From the NCBI GenBank assembly GCA_017882065.1, contig JADGQD010000029.1, positions 1 through 14,176 of the forward strand: a stretch of 14,176 nt of DNA, in the 5' to 3' direction. Positions 1 through 6,609 of this stretch are shown here, one piece after another. The notes under the pieces are model-generated. The model saw nothing but the letters and a program-made list of their open reading frames with translations. It made no database searches and was not told the origin of the DNA. A program made the translations under genes and the position numbers. Origin of the DNA: Anaerolineales bacterium (GTDB lineage: Bacteria; Chloroflexota; Anaerolineae; Anaerolineales; Villigracilaceae). The first letter of the stretch is position 1. Each line of letters opens with the position of its first letter.

Positions 1-693
1 GAGGCGGAGGATGGCAGATGGCAGCTTTTACGCTCGACCGACCGTTCGAAAGATCAGTCCTATGTGCTGCACGTTTTGACACAGGAGAAACTGGCGAAGG
101 CGCTCTTCCCGGTGGGGGAGTATCCCAAACCGGAAATCCGCAAACTTGCCGGGACCTTTGGCCTGCCCACAGCCTCCCGGTCGGATAGCCAGGATTTGTG
201 TTTCCTGGCCGGGGAAGATTATCGAGAATTCCTGCGCCGCAACGCCCCGGAGATTGGCCGTCCCGGTCCCATCCTGACCCGCGACGGGAAAACCCTGGGC
301 GAGCATCAGGGACTGGCCTTTTACACTATCGGCCAGCGCAAGGGACTGGGCGTTGCATCCCCGGTCCCGCTGTATGTGCTGGGGAAGGATGCTGCAACGA
401 ATACGCTCGTCGTCGGTGGCGAGGGGGAGTTGGGCTCGTGCGAATTGATCGCCAAAGATGTCAATTGGATTTCGGGGGAAGCGCCACAGGAATCATTTCG
501 CGCGGAAGTTAAGACGCGCTATACGGCCAGGGAGGCATGGGCCGAGATCACGCCGCTCGACGATAACCAGCCGGGCAAGACCTTCCCCAGCCTCAGGGTC
601 CGCTTTGACGCGCCTCAGCGGGACATTACACCCGGACAAGCCGCCGTCTTCTATGATGGCGATTTGGTCCTCGGCGGCGGGATGATTGAATAA
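1..693 (+). CDS. mnmA: tRNA-specific 2-thiouridylase MnmA, C-terminal part (5' end outside window)
   Basis: MnmA (TrmU) makes the 2-thio group of the wobble uridine in tRNAs for Lys, Glu and Gln, using ATP and a relayed sulfur. The reading frame is open from base 1, so 230 residues of a protein usually near 360 are present. The visible part begins just before the family signature KDQSYVL (partial residues 18-24). The second catalytic cysteine lies in SQDLCFL, with Cys codon at 199-201 (partial residue 67). The tRNA-binding stretch FYTIGQRKGLGV follows, then the C-terminal beta-barrel ending in TPGQAAVFYDGDLVLGGG. The ATP-binding PP-loop and the first catalytic cysteine must lie upstream of the window. 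The gene ends at TAA 691-693, with no clear terminator behind it. Identification is secure from several family signatures. Confidence 0.96.
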   Translation, partial: EAEDGRWQLLRSTDRSKDQSYVLHVLTQEKLAKALFPVGEYPKPEIRKLAGTFGLPTASRSDSQDLCFLAGEDYREFLRRNAPEIGRPGPILTRDGKTLGEHQGLAFYTIGQRKGLGVASPVPLYVLGKDAATNTLVVGGEGELGSCELIAKDVNWISGEAPQESFRAEVKTRYTAREAWAEITPLDDNQPGKTFPSLRVRFDAPQRDITPGQAAVFYDGDLVLGGGMIE

Positions 694-716
694 TCTGCGT
701 ATAGCCATTATATGAT
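686..716 (+). promoter_or_regulatory. possible promoter for the small membrane protein
   Basis: TTGAAT (686-691) and TATGAT (711-716) could serve as -35 and -10 boxes, but the spacer is 19 bases, longer than ideal. A start site near 723 would leave a short leader before the ATG at 741. The -35 box overlaps the end of mnmA. This is weak evidence from box similarity only. Confidence 0.3.
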
Positions 717-740
717 ATACTTGCCATAATCGAGAGAAAT

Positions 741-1010
741 ATGACCCCTCCCGCTTTTGTTTTTGGAATTGTTCTTTCTACAGTATACGGCACCGCCTTC
801 CACTTCTGGAAAGGTGGCAGCCTGAACCGGCTATTCCTTTACGTAATCCTTTCCTGGCTGGGGTTCTGGACCGGACACATTGTTGGCGGGGCACTCGGCT
901 GGAGTTTCGCGGCTACCGGGCCGATCAATGCCGGGATGGCGACCTTTGGTAGTACAGTTTTTTTGTTTGTAGGAGAATGGTTGAGCCGGGTTGAAATTAC
1001 GAAAAAGTAA
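741..1010 (+). CDS. small three-helix membrane protein, function unknown
   Basis: An 89-residue protein with three hydrophobic segments: about residues 3-20, 29-52 (rich in Gly and Trp) and 58-80. It ends in a short charged tail (SRVEITKK). The Gly-rich second helix (GFWTGHIVGGALGW) suggests close helix packing. I do not recognise a named family and assign no function. The start ATG at 741 is preceded by a weak GAGAG ribosome site. It lies 47 bases after mnmA, on the same strand, and may be co-transcribed or have its own weak promoter. The regular pattern of hydrophobic helices and the absence of a competing frame argue that it is real. Confidence 0.75.
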   Translation: MTPPAFVFGIVLSTVYGTAFHFWKGGSLNRLFLYVILSWLGFWTGHIVGGALGWSFAATGPINAGMATFGSTVFLFVGEWLSRVEITKK

Positions 1011-1117
1011 TTCATAAACCTTCTACTGCTTCTTGCATAAATACTTGAACTTTGAACGATCAAAATTCAGGTAAGTACAGCAATTATCGTTCACATCTTT
1101 GCGCAGTACCCTAAAAT

Positions 1118-1146
1118 AAATTCCTCCCCGGTGTGGGGAGGAATTT
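1118..1146. terminator. bidirectional hairpin terminator between the membrane protein and csp
   Basis: The arms AAATTCCTCCCC (1118-1129) and GGGGAGGAATTT (1135-1146) form a perfect 12-bp stem with a 5-base loop. On the plus strand the stem runs into a short T tract (1144-1148); on the minus strand it is followed by ATTTTAG. It begins 19 bases past the csp stop codon, so its main role is probably to end the csp transcript. It could also stop transcripts from the left. Confidence 0.85.
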
Positions 1147-1164
1147 TTGGGTTCAATTGAGAGA

Positions 1165-1374
1165 TTACAGGGGTTTGACGTGAGCTGCCTGCAGGCCCTT
1201 GGGTCCTTGTTCGACTTCGAACTCGACCGCCTGGTTTTCCTGAAGGGTGCGGAACCCATCGGACTCTATGGCGCTATAGTGGACGAAAACGTCCGGGCCG
1301 CCTTCGCGTGCGAGGAAGCCGTAGCCCTTCGACGCATTGAACCATTTGACCGTACCGGTCACACGCTCTGCCAT
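1165..1374 (-). CDS. cold-shock protein, CspA family
   Basis: A 69-residue single cold-shock domain, the normal size for this family of single-stranded nucleic-acid-binding chaperones that melt RNA structure in the cytoplasm. RNP-1 is present as KGYGFL (residues 16-21) and RNP-2 as VFVHY (29-33). The opening GTVKWFN and the closing GLQAAHVKPL are typical. The start was set at the ATG at 1374 because a strong AAGGAG ribosome site (plus-strand CTCCTT, 1385-1390) lies about 10 bases upstream. A longer frame reaching 1545 adds only residues without family resemblance and is the untranslated leader. The gene has its own promoter, a long leader and a terminator, so it forms a one-gene unit. Which csp paralogue it is cannot be told. 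Confidence 0.96.
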   Translation of the reverse strand: MAERVTGTVKWFNASKGYGFLAREGGPDVFVHYSAIESDGFRTLQENQAVEFEVEQGPKGLQAAHVKPL

Positions 1375-1539
1375 GATATTACTTCTCCTTACGTGAACAA
1401 AAAAAAGAATAGGATAGTGGTGTTCGGTATTCAGTGCGGTCGAGGTGCTGTAGCGATGTGTTTTTAAAAAACACCGACCCTTGTGGATTGCTCTTGGGCC
1501 GGCTCCCTGCGATTCCAGCACGAACACTAACCACCTACA
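1375..1539 (-). promoter_or_regulatory. long 5' leader of the cold-shock mRNA
   Basis: If the promoter at 1546-1574 is correct, transcription starts near 1539 and leaves about 165 untranslated bases before csp. This is close to the long leader of E. coli cspA, which acts as a temperature-responsive RNA. The leader holds an AT-rich palindrome (arms 1458-1465 and 1467-1474). A GGTGTT on the plus strand (1417-1422) can pair with AACACC (1470-1475), part of the same palindrome, so two exclusive folds are possible. The regulatory role is inferred. Confidence 0.5.
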
Positions 1540-1545
1540 CGACAC

Positions 1546-1574
1546 ATTTTATCTGTCGGGTTGGAATTCGTCAA
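1546..1574 (-). promoter_or_regulatory. promoter of the cold-shock gene
   Basis: Read on the minus strand, TTGACG (1574-1569) and TAAAAT (1551-1546) are separated by exactly 17 bases. Each box has five of six consensus positions. It reads toward csp and overlaps the region just upstream of the divergent peptidase gene. Confidence 0.7.
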
Positions 1575-1619
1575 GACTTTCGTGATAAGATTAATTATAA
1601 ATGCCAAAAGGACAGCCCC

Positions 1620-3533
1620 ATGACTGCTCGAATAGAATCCTTCCTCTCTGCCCGTTTGCATCTCTCTCCTCAGCTTGTAGGAGACCGGATATATTTTGTC
1701 AGCAACCTTTCGGGACGCCTGAGCCTGTATGCCATGTACTACGGCGGATCGGTGCCTGAACCGCTCCTACCTCCACACATTGCCATGCAAAACCCGGACC
1801 TGGTCGGCGGATACTCGTTCTATGTCTTCCCGCTGCTCGACAAGAGCCTCGTCATGCTCGATCACGACGGGGACGAGAATTACCAGCCGATGTTCATCCC
1901 CATCGACGGCGGGTTCCCCGAGCCGGCCTTCGAGGGATTCTTCGAGAGCAATTACCGAGTCCACCTGACCGAGTGCGACCCCGAGAAGAACATTGTTTAC
2001 TTCAGCGCTGAGCGCAGGGACAAGGGCATCAACGAAGCCTACCACGGCGACCTGCGGACGAACAAGCTCACCAAGTTGGATGAATCCGAGTGGGGTGCCT
2101 TCCCTTCCGGCCCAAATGAAGACCACAGTCGAATCATGCTTGGGGAAGGTTACTCGGCTGGTGACAGTGTCCTGTGGATGCTGGAGAACGGGAAGAAGAG
2201 TCTGTTGTTTGGCAAGCCGATGGAACAGCGTAAGGAAGGGGAAACGGTGTCACCCAACGGACTGGGGGCATCCGTCTGGACGCCGTCCGGGACCGGGGTG
2301 CTGGTGATGAGCGCCCTGTTCGACGATAAATACAGCCTGGGCGTGATTGACCTATCCAAACCGGGCGAGATCCAACCTGTCCAACTGGAGGGTATCCTGC
2401 ACACCGGTGCAGGCGAGATGAATGGCCTCTCGCACCTGAAAGGGACGCATTACATCGTCGGCTTCAATATTGACGGTTGTTCGTGGGAGTATGAGGGCAT
2501 CTACAACGAAGCCAAGCGCGTTATGACGCTCAAGTACGCCCTCGCAGGGGAGGGCGACCTCTCGGACGGCAAACTGGAAAGCATCTACTATGACAGGAAA
2601 GGCGAACGCTTCGTGCTGTCGTTTTCCACCGCTGTCAGCCCGACCCAGATTTACACCGTGGAAGGCAAAGACCGCGAGACCATCGTCATGCACACCGAGG
2701 AGCGCATCCTGGGTATCCCCGAAAACCATCTCTCGAAGGGTGAAGACGCCTCCTTTGTTTCCCGCGATGGCATGCGCGTCTCAGCTCGCCTATACCTGCC
2801 GGCCGAAAGACTCGATTACAAAGGTCCGCGCCCGCTGGTTTACTACATCCACGGCGGGCCGCAGAGCCAGGAGCGCCCCGACTTTGCCTGGTTCTCGATG
2901 CCGCTCATCCAGTTCCTGACCCTGCGCGGTTTCGCCGTCTTTGTACCGAACGTACGCGGCTCCAGCGGCTATGGCCTGAAATACATGAAACAGGTGGACC
3001 GCGACTGGGGCGGGCAGGACCGCCTCGACCATGCGCACGTGATGACGAAGGTCTTACCAAAAGACAAACGCCTGGACGTGAAGCGCGCCGCAATTGTGGG
3101 ACGTTCCTACGGCGGTTACATGACCCTTACTCTGGCAGGTCGTCACCCTGGCCTGTGGTCTGCCGCGTGCGATATGTTCGGACCCTATGATCTGATCACC
3201 TTCTGCGAGCGTCTCCCCGAGACGTGGAAACCGTACTTCAAGATTGCCCTTGGCGACCCGGCGACCAGCGAAGGGTGCGCTTTTCTGACCGAGCGCTCAC
3301 CCAAAACTTACCTGGACAACTTGTCCTGCCCGATGCTGGTCATCCAGGGGCGCAACGACCCACGCGTGGTGGCGAAGGAGTCCGAAGAGTTGGTGGCTGA
3401 CTTGAAGAAGAAAGGCAAGAATATCCGACTGCTGGTCTTCGAGGATGAAGGCCATGATGTCTTGAAGTATGCCAACCGCGTCACCTGCTACAATGCCATC
3501 GCCGATTTCTTTGCGAAGTATTTGAAACCGTAA
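1620..3533 (+). CDS. S9 family serine peptidase (prolyl oligopeptidase / acylaminoacyl-peptidase type)
   Basis: A 637-residue enzyme expected to cut short peptides in the cytoplasm; no signal peptide or membrane segment is seen. The first part, to about residue 385, looks like the beta-propeller that restricts access to the active site. The C-terminal alpha/beta hydrolase has YIHGGP (oxyanion region, His411-Pro414) and the nucleophile motif GRSYGGY with Ser496. Asp580 lies in QGRNDPRV and His612 in DEGHD, completing the triad. The start at 1620 was chosen because AAAAGGA (1606-1612) sits at good distance and no family-like sequence precedes it, although the frame is open to 1434. The length fits the S9C subfamily. 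Substrate cannot be told. trmI follows after a pair of hairpins. Confidence 0.93.
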   Translation: MTARIESFLSARLHLSPQLVGDRIYFVSNLSGRLSLYAMYYGGSVPEPLLPPHIAMQNPDLVGGYSFYVFPLLDKSLVMLDHDGDENYQPMFIPIDGGFPEPAFEGFFESNYRVHLTECDPEKNIVYFSAERRDKGINEAYHGDLRTNKLTKLDESEWGAFPSGPNEDHSRIMLGEGYSAGDSVLWMLENGKKSLLFGKPMEQRKEGETVSPNGLGASVWTPSGTGVLVMSALFDDKYSLGVIDLSKPGEIQPVQLEGILHTGAGEMNGLSHLKGTHYIVGFNIDGCSWEYEGIYNEAKRVMTLKYALAGEGDLSDGKLESIYYDRKGERFVLSFSTAVSPTQIYTVEGKDRETIVMHTEERILGIPENHLSKGEDASFVSRDGMRVSARLYLPAERLDYKGPRPLVYYIHGGPQSQERPDFAWFSMPLIQFLTLRGFAVFVPNVRGSSGYGLKYMKQVDRDWGGQDRLDHAHVMTKVLPKDKRLDVKRAAIVGRSYGGYMTLTLAGRHPGLWSAACDMFGPYDLITFCERLPETWKPYFKIALGDPATSEGCAFLTERSPKTYLDNLSCPMLVIQGRNDPRVVAKESEELVADLKKKGKNIRLLVFEDEGHDVLKYANRVTCYNAIADFFAKYLKP

Positions 3534-3576
3534 GGGCGACCTTTATGGTCGCCCTGGGCGGGGATGAACCCCTCCC
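3533..3576. repeat. two abutting hairpins between the peptidase and trmI
   Basis: The first hairpin has perfect 9-bp arms AGGGCGACC (3533-3541) and GGTCGCCCT (3547-3555), starting at the last base of the peptidase stop. The second has arms GGGCGGGG (3556-3563) and CCCCTCCC (3569-3576) with one mismatch, and begins at the next base. No T tract follows on either strand, so simple termination is unlikely. It looks like a REP-like dispersed intergenic element or an mRNA stabiliser. A related core is seen at 4688-4704. Confidence 0.6.
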
Positions 3577-3592
3577 CTACCATTGGAAAAAT

Positions 3593-4456
3593 ATGCCCTG
3601 GAATTTGAACACCACTCACGCCGCTGCCGGTGACCTGGCCCTCCTGGTCGGTCTGCGGCACAAACACTTTATCTTTCCCATCCTCCCGGGTGGGACGTAC
3701 CACACCCACCGCGGCATCCTGTCCCACGATGAGTTGATCGGCAAGCCCTGGGGTACGCAAGTCTTCAGCCATCAGGGTGCGCCGTTTTTTATGTTGCAAC
3801 CGTCACTGGCCGATCTGCTGGTTGACTTGAAACGCAGCACCCAGATTATGTATCCGAAGGACATCGGCTTCATCCTGACCAGCATGTCCATCGGACCGGG
3901 ACAAACCGTCCTCGAAGCCGGGACCGGTTCCGGGTCTATGACGGTAGCGCTGGCTTACGCAGTCGGTCCACAAGGACGCGTTGTTACCTACGAGAAACGC
4001 CCGGAGTTCCAGAATCTGGCGCGCAAGAACTTGGAGCGCCTGGGGCTGGACTCGCGGGTGGAGTTCAAGCTGGGCGATATCGCCGACGGCATTACCGAGA
4101 CAAATGTGGATGCCTGTTTCCTGGATGTACCCAACCCGTGGGATTACATCCAGCAGGTGCGCGCCGCGCTCAAGCCGGGTGGCTTTTTCTGTAACCTGGT
4201 ACCGACCTTCAACCAGGTGGAGAGACTTCTCTACGTTTTGCGGCGGGAGCATTTTGCCTTCGTTGAAGTGTGTGAACTTCTGCTGCGCTACTATAAGCCG
4301 GAACCGACCCGCCTGCGTCCCACCGACCGGATGGTGGCGCACACCGGTTTCCTGACCTTCGGTCGGCGTATCGAACCTAGCAAAGATGAACGGGCGAAGG
4401 AATTGCTGGAGGAAGCAGGTGGGACGGTGGAAGAAGAGCAAGCAGAGAGACCCTAA
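3593..4456 (+). CDS. trmI: tRNA (adenine-58-N1)-methyltransferase TrmI
   Basis: TrmI methylates N1 of A58 in the T-loop of tRNA with S-adenosylmethionine, working as a tetramer. The N-terminal domain shows GGTYHTHRGILSHDELIG, and YPKDIGFIL joins it to the Rossmann domain. The SAM loop is VLEAGTGSGSMT (Glu108, Gly110-Gly114), and the catalytic-site motif is LDVPNPWDYI with Asp178. At 287 residues it matches actinobacterial and Thermus relatives of about 255-280. The frame is open to an ATG at 3545, but that codon lies in the loop of the hairpin at 3533-3555 and the extra residues (VALGGDEPLPYHW) do not look like the family. I therefore prefer the ATG at 3593, preceded by a weak GGAAAA. It is probably co-transcribed with the peptidase. 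Confidence 0.94.
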   Translation: MPWNLNTTHAAAGDLALLVGLRHKHFIFPILPGGTYHTHRGILSHDELIGKPWGTQVFSHQGAPFFMLQPSLADLLVDLKRSTQIMYPKDIGFILTSMSIGPGQTVLEAGTGSGSMTVALAYAVGPQGRVVTYEKRPEFQNLARKNLERLGLDSRVEFKLGDIADGITETNVDACFLDVPNPWDYIQQVRAALKPGGFFCNLVPTFNQVERLLYVLRREHFAFVEVCELLLRYYKPEPTRLRPTDRMVAHTGFLTFGRRIEPSKDERAKELLEEAGGTVEEEQAERP

Positions 4457-4589
4457 ATCAACTGAGTCACAGTCCCACCAGATGCTACGCCGAGCCCCAA
4501 GCGAAATACGAGTGAACCAGTCTTCGTTTCCGCTTCAGTGGAATTTGACCTTGAGTATGGGGATTCGTTCACAGACGGAGCCAGTTGCG

Positions 4590-4618
4590 TTGAAATCCGA
4601 AATCGTGGAAAATATACT
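4590..4618 (+). promoter_or_regulatory. promoter for the zinc-ribbon / Nudix pair
   Basis: TTGAAA (4590-4595) and TATACT (4613-4618) are separated by 17 bases, close to consensus in both boxes. Transcription would start near 4625, 40-50 bases before the candidate start codons. The 206-base gap after trmI holds nothing else I could support. Confidence 0.65.
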
Positions 4619-4676
4619 CAGGAGCAACCATTTACCATCTGGAAAATAACCCAATGAGGGTTCATGTTCCGACGAC

Positions 4677-5213
4677 GTGGTTTTGTACGACCTTTCGGTC
4701 GCCCCCATACCTGATATTCCTCCCGCTCTTCGGCGGGCTAACGAACTAATGGCGATTGGCAATTACCCCGGCGCAGCCCAGGCATTCGCAGAACTTGCCC
4801 GCGGTGCAGTCACCCGCAACGGCCCGCGGGCTCCCTTGCTTCTGCTCCAGGCGGGACGGATGCGCATCCTGGCGGGCCAGATTCCTTTGGGAATGACACA
4901 TCTCCAGCAGGGACTGGGGCTTTTTGCGGCGCGCGGCCTGTGGCAGCAGTTCCGCAACTCCGGTCAGCGGGTAGTGACGGAACTGTCCCAGTGCGGCCTG
5001 ACCGGGCAGGCCAAACAAATCGAGGCGACCCTGAAAACCAACCTGCCGGCCGGTTTCGTTCCAGGACCCGGAGCCGGGCTGGAAAAAACCAAACGTGTCC
5101 TGCCTACCAACTGTCCCGGCTGTGGCGGCCCGCTGCATGCCGATGAAGTCCAGTGGACGGACGAAATCACGGCAGAGTGTTCGTACTGCGGCAGCGCGGT
5201 ACGCGCTGAGTAA
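4677..5213 (+). CDS. helical-repeat protein with C-terminal zinc ribbon, function unknown; start uncertain
   Basis: The uninterrupted frame gives 178 residues. About residues 18-125 are helical and Ala/Leu-rich, with a TPR-like look (ALRRANELMAIGNYPGAAQ; LLLQAGRMRILAGQ). A linker leads to a four-cysteine zinc ribbon: Cys146 and Cys149 (CPGC), Cys168 and Cys171 (CSYC). A scaffold or sensor role is possible, but I assign no function. The start is doubtful. GTG 4677 lacks a ribosome site; ATG 4749 would remove the first helix; ATG 4664, with GAGGG just upstream, is in another frame and stops at 4712. Removing one C from the run at 4702-4706 would join ATG 4664 to this frame and give 182 residues beginning MFRRRGFVRPFGRP. 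The Nudix gene follows after 37 bases. Confidence 0.8.
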   Translation: MVLYDLSVAPIPDIPPALRRANELMAIGNYPGAAQAFAELARGAVTRNGPRAPLLLLQAGRMRILAGQIPLGMTHLQQGLGLFAARGLWQQFRNSGQRVVTELSQCGLTGQAKQIEATLKTNLPAGFVPGPGAGLEKTKRVLPTNCPGCGGPLHADEVQWTDEITAECSYCGSAVRAE

Positions 5214-5250
5214 ACTACAAAGTTGTTCGAGTACCAAAACCCTGGCGATC

Positions 5251-5871
5251 ATGCCCTCCAATCTGAAAGAAGCCACCATTGCGGAATGCCTGCGCCTTGC
5301 CTACCGGCAAGGAGTAGTCGCCTCCACCGACGGTTACGCCGAAATGTACGCAGGTGTGCAGTTGAAATGCGCCGCGGTGCTGATCCCGCTCGTCTGGTGG
5401 AAAGCCGAGTGGCATCTCGTCTATACCCGCCGTACCGAGACTGTCGAACATCACAAGGGACAGGTTTCCTTCCCCGGCGGCGGCTGCAACGCAGACGAGA
5501 CCACTCCGGAGCAGACCGCCTTGCGCGAGGCCGAAGAAGAGATCGGGCTGAAATCGGGCGATGTTCGCCTGTTGGGGCGGTTGAACGAGGTGCTCACCAT
5601 CACTCGTTACCGGGTCACTCCGGTGGTAGCAGTGATGCCATGGCCGTACGAGGTCCGGCCCGAACCAGCTGAAGTGGAACGTGTTTTTACCATTCCGCTG
5701 CTCTGGCTGTCCCAGCCTGAGAATTGGGAGGAGCATCCAGCCACGCCGGCGGGTGTGCCGCGCTCGTTCCTGGTAATTTCCTATCATCCCTATGATGGCG
5801 AAGTCCTGTGGGGAGCCAGTGCGAGGATGACCCACAATTTTCTATCGGTGTTGGGATTGCTAAAAAAATAG
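5251..5871 (+). CDS. Nudix hydrolase, probable coenzyme A pyrophosphatase (NudL/YeaB-like)
   Basis: A 206-residue protein of the CoA-diphosphatase branch of the Nudix superfamily, which splits CoA or related dinucleotides into 4'-phosphopantetheine and 3',5'-ADP with a divalent metal. The branch-specific lead-in is VEHHKGQVSFPGG (residues 65-77). The Nudix box follows to residue 100, with the catalytic helix REAEEEIGL (92-100) carrying Arg92, Glu93, Glu96 and Glu97. The upstream glutamate of the canonical box falls one position early (Glu83, Thr84). The downstream RYRVTPVVAVMP is also typical. The start at ATG 5251 gives the usual length; the longer frame from 5095 runs through the zinc-ribbon gene. 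No strong ribosome site is seen, so translational coupling to the upstream gene is likely. Exact substrate is inferred. Confidence 0.9.
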   Translation: MPSNLKEATIAECLRLAYRQGVVASTDGYAEMYAGVQLKCAAVLIPLVWWKAEWHLVYTRRTETVEHHKGQVSFPGGGCNADETTPEQTALREAEEEIGLKSGDVRLLGRLNEVLTITRYRVTPVVAVMPWPYEVRPEPAEVERVFTIPLLWLSQPENWEEHPATPAGVPRSFLVISYHPYDGEVLWGASARMTHNFLSVLGLLKK

Positions 5872-5894
5872 GGATACAGCTTCGCTGTGTCCCT
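5862..5894 (-). terminator. terminator of the GyrI-like gene, overlapping the Nudix stop codon
   Basis: Arms at 5870-5880 (AGGGATACAGC) and 5884-5894 (GCTGTGTCCCT) pair over 11 bp with one G-T wobble and a 3-base loop. On the minus strand the stem is followed by A and seven T (5868-5862), a classic intrinsic terminator. The T tract is encoded by the final lysine codons of the convergent Nudix gene. On the plus strand the hairpin is followed by A residues and should not terminate well. Confidence 0.85.
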
Positions 5895-5900
5895 AAAAAG

Positions 5901-6515
5901 TTACGGCTTTCGCATTGGCTGACGGATGACCGTGCGTAGTTTCTCCGGTGCTGTGCGGCGGGGATCACCCAGATAGATCTCGTGATGTTTCCCAAATCGG
6001 ACGTGCCCGCTTTCTTCGATGAACTGGTGCAGGCGTACAATGGTCGGGCCTTCGTCCGCATATGACCCGAAATACATGATTTGCGTTGCCAGTCCTTCCT
6101 GGTAGCGCTCCAGGCGCAACCGCGACAGGACGGGCTGTCCCTTTTTCTTCGTGGCCTCGTTAACAGCTTGGGCGAACAACAGCGGCGTGACGATTTCCGG
6201 CTGCATGATCATCATCGTCCATTTCCAGTCATCTTTGTGCGCCAGACTGAACTTGCGCATGTCGTCCATCCACCAAAGTCCCTCAGAGGCCATGACCGGG
6301 AAATCCACCGCCAGTTCCTTTTTGATCTTGAACTTGAGCGTGTAAGCCGCCGTGTACAGGGCTTGCAGTGATTCGGCATATTCTGGAGAGTTGTTGGGGT
6401 CGCCGTGCCCGTCAATCATGATGAAGTTCATCGGTGGCACATCCACAACCGAGAAAGCCCTGGCAGACGGCTCGTAGAGATATTTCAGGGTTTTCTTCAG
6501 GTCAAGTTTTTCCAT
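5901..6515 (-). CDS. GyrI-like small-molecule-binding domain protein (COG4832 type)
   Basis: A 204-residue soluble protein resembling the widespread stand-alone GyrI-like family. It starts MEKLDLKKTLKYLYEPSA, continues with FIMIDGHGDPNNSPEY, then EGLWWMDD and WKWTMMIMQPEIV, and ends with GKHHEIYLGDPRRTAPEKL and VIRQP, all landmarks of the family. Such domains share the fold of the drug-binding half of SOUL/BmrR-type regulators and bind hydrophobic or cationic compounds; some relatives have been linked to hydrolysis of toxic molecules. The conserved Trp, Glu and Tyr residues fit a ligand pocket. There is no DNA-binding domain. The start ATG at 6515 has a GGAG ribosome site (plus-strand CTCC, 6521-6524); an in-frame ATG at 6539 lacks family resemblance. 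The ligand is unknown. Confidence 0.9.
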   Translation of the reverse strand: MEKLDLKKTLKYLYEPSARAFSVVDVPPMNFIMIDGHGDPNNSPEYAESLQALYTAAYTLKFKIKKELAVDFPVMASEGLWWMDDMRKFSLAHKDDWKWTMMIMQPEIVTPLLFAQAVNEATKKKGQPVLSRLRLERYQEGLATQIMYFGSYADEGPTIVRLHQFIEESGHVRFGKHHEIYLGDPRRTAPEKLRTVIRQPMRKP

Positions 6516-6530
6516 GCTGTCTCCGCGATT

Positions 6531-6561
6531 ATGATACACCCTCCTGCCACAGGAGAGTCAA
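6531..6561 (-). promoter_or_regulatory. candidate promoter of the GyrI-like gene
   Basis: On the minus strand TTGACT (6561-6556) and TATCAT (6536-6531) flank a 19-base spacer, slightly long. The start would be near 6524, leaving a very short leader that begins at the ribosome site. A perfect palindrome fills most of the spacer. Confidence 0.5.
6541..6555. promoter_or_regulatory. operator-like palindrome inside the GyrI-like promoter
   Basis: CTCCTG-CCA-CAGGAG is a perfect 6-3-6 inverted repeat lying wholly between the candidate -35 and -10 boxes. This is a typical place for a repressor, or for a MerR-type activator that re-aligns a long spacer. Function is inferred from position only. Confidence 0.45.
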
Positions 6562-6609
6562 GGGAATAATAATGATCTTTGGGAATTCCCGTGATAGAGT
6601 GAAAGATAT

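Noticed and set aside
1375..1545. N-terminal extension of the cold-shock protein to 126 residues
   Set aside because: The extra residues show no family resemblance, the ATG at 1374 has an AAGGAG site, and a promoter reads through this part as leader.
1434..1619. Longer start for the S9 peptidase
   Set aside because: The first 62 residues cover the divergent csp leader and promoter and do not look like the family; the ATG at 1620 has a good ribosome site.
3533..3576. Intrinsic terminator after the peptidase
   Set aside because: Stable hairpins but no T tract on either strand, so recorded as a repeat.
3545..3592. ATG at 3545 as trmI start
   Set aside because: It lies in the loop of the hairpin at 3533-3555, and the added residues do not match TrmI proteins.
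4386..4762. Small frames on both strands across the trmI / zinc-ribbon gap
   Set aside because: Low-complexity composition, no family resemblance, and a good promoter sits inside the gap.
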